10,798 nt of DNA from an uncultured Acidimicrobiaceae bacterium. Its GTDB lineage: Bacteria; Actinomycetota; Acidimicrobiia; Acidimicrobiales; MedAcidi-G1. The position numbers were made by a program, and so were the translations under genes. Within the stretch, counting starts at the first letter, position 1, and each line of letters begins with the position of its first letter. Below are positions 6,844 through 10,798 of this stretch, piece after piece. The stretch spans positions 1 through 10,798 of the forward strand of contig CAJXIS010000040.1 in assembly GCA_913054115.1 (NCBI GenBank). The letters are read 5' to 3'. The notes beneath the pieces were generated by a model. It was not told the origin of the DNA, ran no database searches, and was given only the letters and a program-made list of their open reading frames with translations.

Positions 6844-7142
6844 TTGGCGGCGACCCACCGGTAGACGGGGCCACCCAGCCAGACGAGGGGCGGGACGGCG
6901 ATGACCCTGCCCACGAGGCCCCAGCCGCCACCCAGTTCACGAAGCGCCCTGGCTACGGCTCGATGGCCCGAGAGGCGCCTGCCGTCGGCCACCCACCAGA
7001 CGGCGGCCGACACCTCGTCCGGCGTCAGGCCCAGGCGGTCGAGGTCGAGGTCGGCCGACGGCGCCATCGGCACCTCCCCCCGGGCCGCCACCCAGTCGGC
7101 ACAACGTCGGCAGAACCCACACTCCCCGTCGTAGACCAGCAC
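6825..7142 (-). CDS. DCC-family (DUF393) thiol-disulfide oxidoreductase-like protein
   Basis: The 105-residue protein begins MLVYDGECGFCRRCADWV: the YDG-x-C-x-x-C core (C8, C11) with a third Cys at 14 is the hallmark of the DCC/DUF393 family, small thioredoxin-like redox proteins of unknown partner. The C-terminal part has GHRAVARALRELGG (58-71) and a weakly hydrophobic stretch ending PVYRWVAANRSRFG, as in the family. The start is GTG at 7142. The frame is open a little further upstream, to a stop codon at 7182-7184, but holds no other start codon; the in-frame DHPR just before the GTG looks family-like, so a non-standard or mis-sequenced start is possible. It converges on the LLM operon and is divergent from the TrpB-like gene with 65 bases between. 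No obvious Shine-Dalgarno sequence is seen. The function is likely disulfide exchange, at low resolution. Confidence 0.8.
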   Translation of the reverse strand: MLVYDGECGFCRRCADWVAARGEVPMAPSADLDLDRLGLTPDEVSAAVWWVADGRRLSGHRAVARALRELGGGWGLVGRVIAVPPLVWLGGPVYRWVAANRSRFG

Positions 7143-7194
7143 ACGTGGATGATCCCACGGCGGTGTGCTTGACTCGGTACTTCACATTTCGAGC

Positions 7195-7200
7195 GGAAGG
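7195..7200 (+). promoter_or_regulatory. Ribosome binding site of the TrpB-like gene
   Basis: GGAAGG lies 7 bases before the ATG at 7208 and decides this start over the in-frame ATG further upstream (around 7145), which would overlap the divergent gene's region and add 21 unlike residues. A TTGACT at 7169-7174 could be a -35, but no matching -10 is seen. Confidence 0.65.
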
Positions 7201-7207
7201 AACCGCG

Positions 7208-8572
7208 ATGCCCGACAACTACTCCAAGGTGCTGCTGGACGAATCCGAAATGCCGACCCGGTGGTACAACATCATCCCGGACCTCCCCGAGCCTCCCCCT
7301 CCCCCACTCCACCCCGGAACACACGAGCCGATCGGCCCCGACGACCTGGCGCCCCTCTTCCCGATGGGGCTGATCCTCCAGGAGGTCAGCGACGAGTCGT
7401 ACATCGACATACCCGCCGAGGTGCTCGACATCTACCGGCTCTGGCGCCCCAGCCCTCTGCTGCGGGCCCGCCGCCTCGAGAAGGCGCTCGACACCCCCGC
7501 CAAGATCTTCCTCAAGTACGAGGGCGTCAGCCCGGCCGGCTCCCACAAGCCCAACACGGCGGTACCACAGGCCTTCTACAACGCCCAGGAAGGGGTCAAA
7601 CGCATCACCACCGAGACCGGCGCCGGTCAGTGGGGCACGGCGATGGCATTCGCCACTGCCCAGTTCGGCATCGAGTGCGAGGTCTGGCAGGTGCGCTCCT
7701 CCTACGACCAGAAGCCCTACCGGCGCACGATGATGGAACTCTGGGGCGCCACCGTGCACCCCAGCCCGTCCGACCTGACCGAATCCGGCAGGGCCATCCT
7801 GGCCGCCGACCCAGACTGCCCCGGCAGCCTCGGGATCGCCATCTCGGAGGCCGTCGAGAAGGCGGTCCAGCGCGACGACACCCGCTACGCCCTCGGCAGC
7901 GTCCTCAACCACGTGCTCCTGCACCAGACGATCATCGGCGAGGAGGCACTGCTCCAGATGGCGAAGGTCGGCGAGACCCCCGACCTGCTGGTCGGCTGCA
8001 CCGGCGGCGGATCCAACTTCGGCGGCCTGTCGTTCCCGTTCCTGCGGGAGAAGCTGGCCGGACGCATGAACCCGACCATCCGGTGCGTCGAGCCCGCCTC
8101 GTGTCCTTCCCTCACCAGGGGCGAGTACCGCTACGACTTCGGCGACACCGGACAGCTCACGCCGCTCGTCAAGATGCACACGCTGGGACACTCGTTCATC
8201 CCCGATCCGATCCACGCCGGCGGCCTCCGCTACCACGGCATGTCCCCGCTGGTCAGCCACATCTACGAGCTGGGCCTGATCGAGGCCGAGTCGATCCACC
8301 AGAACGAGTGCTTCGCCGCTGCGCTGCAGTTCGCCCGTACGGAGGGCATCGTTCCGGCCCCCGAGCCCAGCCACGCCATCGCCGCCGCCATCCGCGAGGC
8401 GCTGCGCTGCAAGGAGTCCGGCGAGGAGAAGGTGATCCTCACCGCACTCTGCGGACACGGCCACCTCGACCTGGGGGCCTACGAGAAGTACCTGGCCGGC
8501 GAGCTCGTCGACTACGACTACCCGGAGGACAAGATCGCCGAGGCGATGGCGAAGGTGCCGGTCCTGTCGTAG
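7208..8572 (+). CDS. trpB: TrpB2-type tryptophan synthase beta-like PLP-dependent enzyme
   Basis: The 454-residue protein is longer than TrpB1 (about 400) and matches the TrpB2 subfamily. It has a Pro-rich N-terminal segment (residues about 25-50: PDLPEPPPPPLHP), then RPSPLLRARRLEKAL, SPAGSHKPNTAV with the PLP-binding lysine K114, ETGAGQWG, QKPYRRTMMELWGA, a NHVLLHQTIIGEEA segment, and the phosphate-binding CTGGGSN (264-270). TrpB2 enzymes condense indole with L-serine, and some act as stand-alone salvage or serine-deaminase enzymes; no trpA or other trp gene is adjacent, so coupling to a TrpA channel is not evident. The ATG at 7208 has GGAAGG 7 bases upstream. Family identity is strong; the physiological substrate is inferred. 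Confidence 0.92.
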   Translation: MPDNYSKVLLDESEMPTRWYNIIPDLPEPPPPPLHPGTHEPIGPDDLAPLFPMGLILQEVSDESYIDIPAEVLDIYRLWRPSPLLRARRLEKALDTPAKIFLKYEGVSPAGSHKPNTAVPQAFYNAQEGVKRITTETGAGQWGTAMAFATAQFGIECEVWQVRSSYDQKPYRRTMMELWGATVHPSPSDLTESGRAILAADPDCPGSLGIAISEAVEKAVQRDDTRYALGSVLNHVLLHQTIIGEEALLQMAKVGETPDLLVGCTGGGSNFGGLSFPFLREKLAGRMNPTIRCVEPASCPSLTRGEYRYDFGDTGQLTPLVKMHTLGHSFIPDPIHAGGLRYHGMSPLVSHIYELGLIEAESIHQNECFAAALQFARTEGIVPAPEPSHAIAAAIREALRCKESGEEKVILTALCGHGHLDLGAYEKYLAGELVDYDYPEDKIAEAMAKVPVLS

Positions 8573-8589
8573 CCGGGAAGGCGGACTAC
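8569..8589. terminator. Weak hairpin between the convergent trpB-like and mscR genes
   Basis: GTAG-CCG (8569-8575) can pair with CGG-A-CTAC (8582-8589) around GGAAGG, with one bulged A. The outer four pairs are formed by the two facing TAG stop codons themselves. The stem is short, there is no T-run, and the gap between genes is only 13 bases, so this is a tentative bidirectional terminator. Confidence 0.3.
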
Positions 8590-9668
8590 AGCACCACGAC
8601 CGAACGGATGACCTCGCCGCGCTCCATGCGGTGGAAGGCCTCCTCGACCTGGTCGAGGTCGATCGTCTCGGAGACGAAGCGGTCCAGGTCGAGGCGCCCC
8701 TGCAGATAGAGGTCGATCAGCATCGGGAAGTCGCGCTCCGGCAGGCAGTCGCCGTACCAGGACGACTTGAGCGTGCCGCCGCGGCCGAACACCTCGATCA
8801 ACGGCAGCTCGAGTTGCATCGTCGGGTTGGGCACGCCGACCAGGACGACGGTGCCGGCCAGGTCACGGGCGAAGAAGGCCTGCTTGTAGGTCTCGGGCCG
8901 GCCCACGGCATCGATGGCCACATCGACGCCGTTGCCGTCGGTCAACGCCCGCACGGCCTCGACCGGGTCCTCGCTGCTGGAGTCGATGGTGTGGGTGGCG
9001 CCGAACTCCCTTGCCAGGTCGAGCTTCTTGGCGTCGATGTCGATGCCGATGATCGTGTGCGCCCCGGCCAGGCGGGCACCGGCGATGGCTGCGTTGCCCA
9101 CGCCGCCACAGCCGAAGACGGCGACCGAGTCGCCCCGTCCGACGCCGCCCGTGTTCATGGCGGCGCCGAGGCCCGCCATGACCCCGCAGCCGACAAGGCC
9201 GGCGGCCTCCGGGCTGGCCGCCGGATCGACCTTGGTCGCCTGTCCGGCGGCGACGAGCGTCTTCTCGGCGAAGGCGCCGATGCCGAGTGCCGGTGAGAGC
9301 TCGACCCCGTCGAGGGTCATCTTCTGGGTGGCGTTGTGGGTGGCGAAGCAGTACCAGGGGCGCCCCCGCCGGCAGGAACGGCATTCGCCGCACACGGCTC
9401 GCCAGTTCAGGATGACGAAGTCGCCGGGTGCCACGTTGCTGACGCCCTCGCCGACCTCCTCGATGATCCCGGATGCCTCGTGTCCGAGCAGGAACGGGAA
9501 ATCGTCGTTGATCGCACCCTCGCGGTAGTGCAGGTCGGTGTGGCAGACCCCGCAGGCCAGGACGGTCACGAGGACCTCACCGGGGCCCGGATCCGGCACC
9601 TCGATGGTCTCCAACGAGACCGGTTCACCCTTGGCCCTGGCAACCACGGCCCGAACGCTGTGCGGCAT
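8586..9668 (-). CDS. mscR: S-(hydroxymethyl)mycothiol dehydrogenase (mycothiol-dependent formaldehyde dehydrogenase)
   Basis: The 360-residue zinc-dependent alcohol dehydrogenase has the catalytic Zn ligands C42, H63 and C161, the structural Zn cysteines C93, C96, C99 and C107, and the NAD motif GCGGVG (186-191) with D210 at the end of the second beta-strand, selecting NAD over NADP. Several blocks (ACGVCHTDL, NDDFPFLLGHEA, FVILNWRAVCGEC, KSSWYGDCLPE) match, from memory, the mycobacterial MscR/AdhE2 protein. The reaction is oxidation of S-(hydroxymethyl)mycothiol, formed spontaneously from formaldehyde and mycothiol, to S-formylmycothiol in the cytosol; the same enzyme can reduce S-nitrosomycothiol. 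The start ATG at 9668 has GGGGAGG 6 bases upstream. It has its own candidate promoter in the 59-base gap behind the acyl-CoA synthetase. Substrate assignment is by similarity. Confidence 0.92.
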   Translation of the reverse strand: MPHSVRAVVARAKGEPVSLETIEVPDPGPGEVLVTVLACGVCHTDLHYREGAINDDFPFLLGHEASGIIEEVGEGVSNVAPGDFVILNWRAVCGECRSCRRGRPWYCFATHNATQKMTLDGVELSPALGIGAFAEKTLVAAGQATKVDPAASPEAAGLVGCGVMAGLGAAMNTGGVGRGDSVAVFGCGGVGNAAIAGARLAGAHTIIGIDIDAKKLDLAREFGATHTIDSSSEDPVEAVRALTDGNGVDVAIDAVGRPETYKQAFFARDLAGTVVLVGVPNPTMQLELPLIEVFGRGGTLKSSWYGDCLPERDFPMLIDLYLQGRLDLDRFVSETIDLDQVEEAFHRMERGEVIRSVVVL

Positions 9669-9701
9669 CTTGCGCCTCCCCTGATTCTCTCGGCGGGCGG
9701 C

Positions 9702-9710
9702 ACGCTAACA
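9702..9710 (-). promoter_or_regulatory. Extended -10 promoter of mscR
   Basis: On the minus strand TGTTAGCGT reads as an extended -10 (TGn followed by TAGCGT, TAnnnT). Transcription would start near 9695, leaving a leader of about 27 bases that carries the GGGGAGG ribosome site. No -35 is convincing, as expected for an extended -10. Just upstream of it (9718-9727) lies the perfect palindrome TCTCCGGAGA, a possible operator or simply a chance inverted repeat. Confidence 0.45.
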
Positions 9711-9727
9711 CCCACGTTCTCCGGAGA

Positions 9728-10798
9728 TCACCCCCTCTCGGCGAACCGCTCCTTCGTCGCCGAGCGGTCGATCTTGCCGCTGGTGTTCCTGGGAAACTCC
9801 TCGAAAACGACTCGACGCGGATAGGCGAAGCGGGCCAGGTGCTCCCGGGCCAACAGTTGCAGCTCGTGGGCGAGGCTCTCACCCGGCACCCAGCCGGGGC
9901 CGAGTTCGACGACCGCCACCGGGCGGTCGCCGAGCACCGGGTCGGGTTCGGCGAACACGCACACCTCCGCCACGCACGGATGCGCCCGCAGGGCAGCCTC
10001 GACCTCCTCCGGCCCGACGACCTGGCCGGAGACCTTCATGGTCTGACCCATGCGGCCCAGGTACCAGAGGTAGCCGTCCCCGTCGAGGCGGCCACGGTCG
10101 CCGGTGAGGCACCAGCCGTCGACCAGGCGCTCTCCGGTCGCCTCGGGGCGCCCCCAGTAGCCGAGCATCGTGATCGGGTCGTCGGCGGAGGAGGCGATCT
10201 GGCCCTCCTCCCCCACCGCCACCGGCCGCAGGTCGTCGTCGAGGATCACCACCCTGCGCCCTGGTACGAGTCGGCCGATGGCGCCCTCGGGGGTCGGGTA
10301 CAGCGCATTGCAGCCGGCGGCGACGTGGCTGGTCTCGGTGAGGCCGTAGTCGTCGTTGACACCGACGCCGAAGAGTCGGGTCACCTCTGCGCCGAACCCG
10401 GGGGGCAACGGGTCGCCGCCGGTGCAGATGGCCCGGAGGCTGTTCGACGGCGGTTCGTCGGGTGGCTGGAGCACCAGCCGGCGGAGCACCGCTGTGGCGA
10501 GGAACGCCCGGGTGATGCCCGTGGTGGCCAGCGTCCGGTGGACGCGTTCCGTGGAGAAGCGACCGGGCGTGGCAACGACGGGACAGCCGAAGTGGAGCGC
10601 CGGCAGGACGAGGTCGCCGAGCGAGCCCTGCCATGCCCACACCGACGGGGTCCAGTAGACGTCGTCCTCGTCGGGGGCGAGGTCGAACATGAGCTGGAAG
10701 CCGGGCAGGTGGCCGAGGAGCAGGCGGTGCCCGTGGAGGACCCCCTTCGGCGGGCCGGTCGACCCCGACGTGTAGAAGAGCAGCGCCGGGTCATCGGG
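9728..10798 (-). CDS. Acyl-CoA synthetase (AMP-forming, ANL superfamily), 5'-truncated
   Basis: The frame is open from the TGA at 9728-9730 to the window edge, giving the C-terminal 356 residues; a full protein of this family has about 500-550. The first visible residues contain the P-loop-like AMP-binding signature LLFYTSGSTGPPKGVLHGH, so the ATG at 10690 is internal and not the start. Further on are NDDYGLTETS (148-157 of the fragment), CLTGDRGRLDGDGYLWYLGR (230-249), the C-terminal GPEEVEAALRAHPCVAEVCV, and the catalytic lysine of NTSGKID (K342). These proteins activate a carboxylic acid with ATP to an acyl-adenylate and then form the CoA thioester. The layout resembles medium-chain or benzoate-type ligases, but the acid is not identifiable. 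Oddly, the hinge motif reads GRMGQTMKVSG, without the usual Asp pair. It sits 59 bases upstream of mscR on the same strand. Confidence 0.9.
   Translation of the reverse strand, partial: PDDPALLFYTSGSTGPPKGVLHGHRLLLGHLPGFQLMFDLAPDEDDVYWTPSVWAWQGSLGDLVLPALHFGCPVVATPGRFSTERVHRTLATTGITRAFLATAVLRRLVLQPPDEPPSNSLRAICTGGDPLPPGFGAEVTRLFGVGVNDDYGLTETSHVAAGCNALYPTPEGAIGRLVPGRRVVILDDDLRPVAVGEEGQIASSADDPITMLGYWGRPEATGERLVDGWCLTGDRGRLDGDGYLWYLGRMGQTMKVSGQVVGPEEVEAALRAHPCVAEVCVFAEPDPVLGDRPVAVVELGPGWVPGESLAHELQLLAREHLARFAYPRRVVFEEFPRNTSGKIDRSATKERFAERG

Noticed and set aside
7169..7197. TTGACT at 7169 as the -35 of a promoter for the TrpB-like gene
   Set aside because: No TAnnnT hexamer occurs 15-18 bases downstream, so only half of a promoter is visible.
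7025..8464. 479-codon open frame on the minus strand opposite the TrpB-like gene
   Set aside because: The plus strand encodes a well-conserved PLP enzyme with all motifs in place; the antisense frame has low-complexity Gly/Val/Asp-rich sequence and overlaps the DCC gene.
10688..10690. ATG at 10690 as the start of the acyl-CoA synthetase
   Set aside because: The same frame continues upstream through the AMP-binding signature TSGSTG to the window edge, so this methionine is internal.

Overview
The window comes from a high-GC actinobacterium. Mycothiol use (an MscR-type dehydrogenase), two F420-type luciferase-like oxidoreductases in tandem, a DUF1214 protein and TAnnnT -10 boxes with very short leaders together suggest Acidimicrobiia or a relative; the class-level placement is inference, the phylum is fairly secure. 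There is no mobile element, rRNA, tRNA or CRISPR array, and no gene-free stretch longer than about 100 bases.

Layout. 1-594 (+) is a 5'-truncated SAM-dependent methyltransferase whose reading frame begins, at the window edge, with a segment that reads as sigma-70 region 2. 695-895 (+) is a single-domain cold-shock protein with its own promoter. 911-3319 (-) is an 802-residue membrane protein with a spermidine-synthase-like domain between two membrane blocks. A 65-base divergent promoter region (3320-3384) separates it from a tight four-gene (+) operon: VOC/glyoxalase protein (3385-3777), DUF1214 protein (3781-5010), and two different LLM-class flavin/F420 oxidoreductases (5007-5954, 5951-6820), the last three joined by 4-base stop/start overlaps. 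6825-7142 (-) is a DCC/DUF393 thiol-redox protein, divergent from a stand-alone TrpB2-type PLP enzyme (7208-8572, +). 8586-9668 (-) is S-(hydroxymethyl)mycothiol dehydrogenase (mscR), and 9728-10798 (-) is an acyl-CoA synthetase (AMP-forming) whose 5' part lies beyond the window.

How the genes fit together. The four-gene operon looks like one catabolic or modifying unit: two putative F420H2/F420 oxidoreductases plus a DUF1214 protein, whose substrate cannot be read from the sequence. MscR supplies mycothiol-dependent formaldehyde oxidation; the acyl-CoA synthetase activates an unidentified carboxylic acid. The remaining genes look like independent housekeeping or accessory units.

The three convergent gene ends (895/911, 6820/6825, 8572/8586) are only 4-15 bases apart and each carries a short GC-rich hairpin that takes in one or both stop codons. 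No clearly new defence or mobile system was found. The points most worth checking are the sigma/methyltransferase junction at the left edge, the DUF1214-LLM-LLM operon, and the divergent catalytic region of the spermidine-synthase-like membrane protein.
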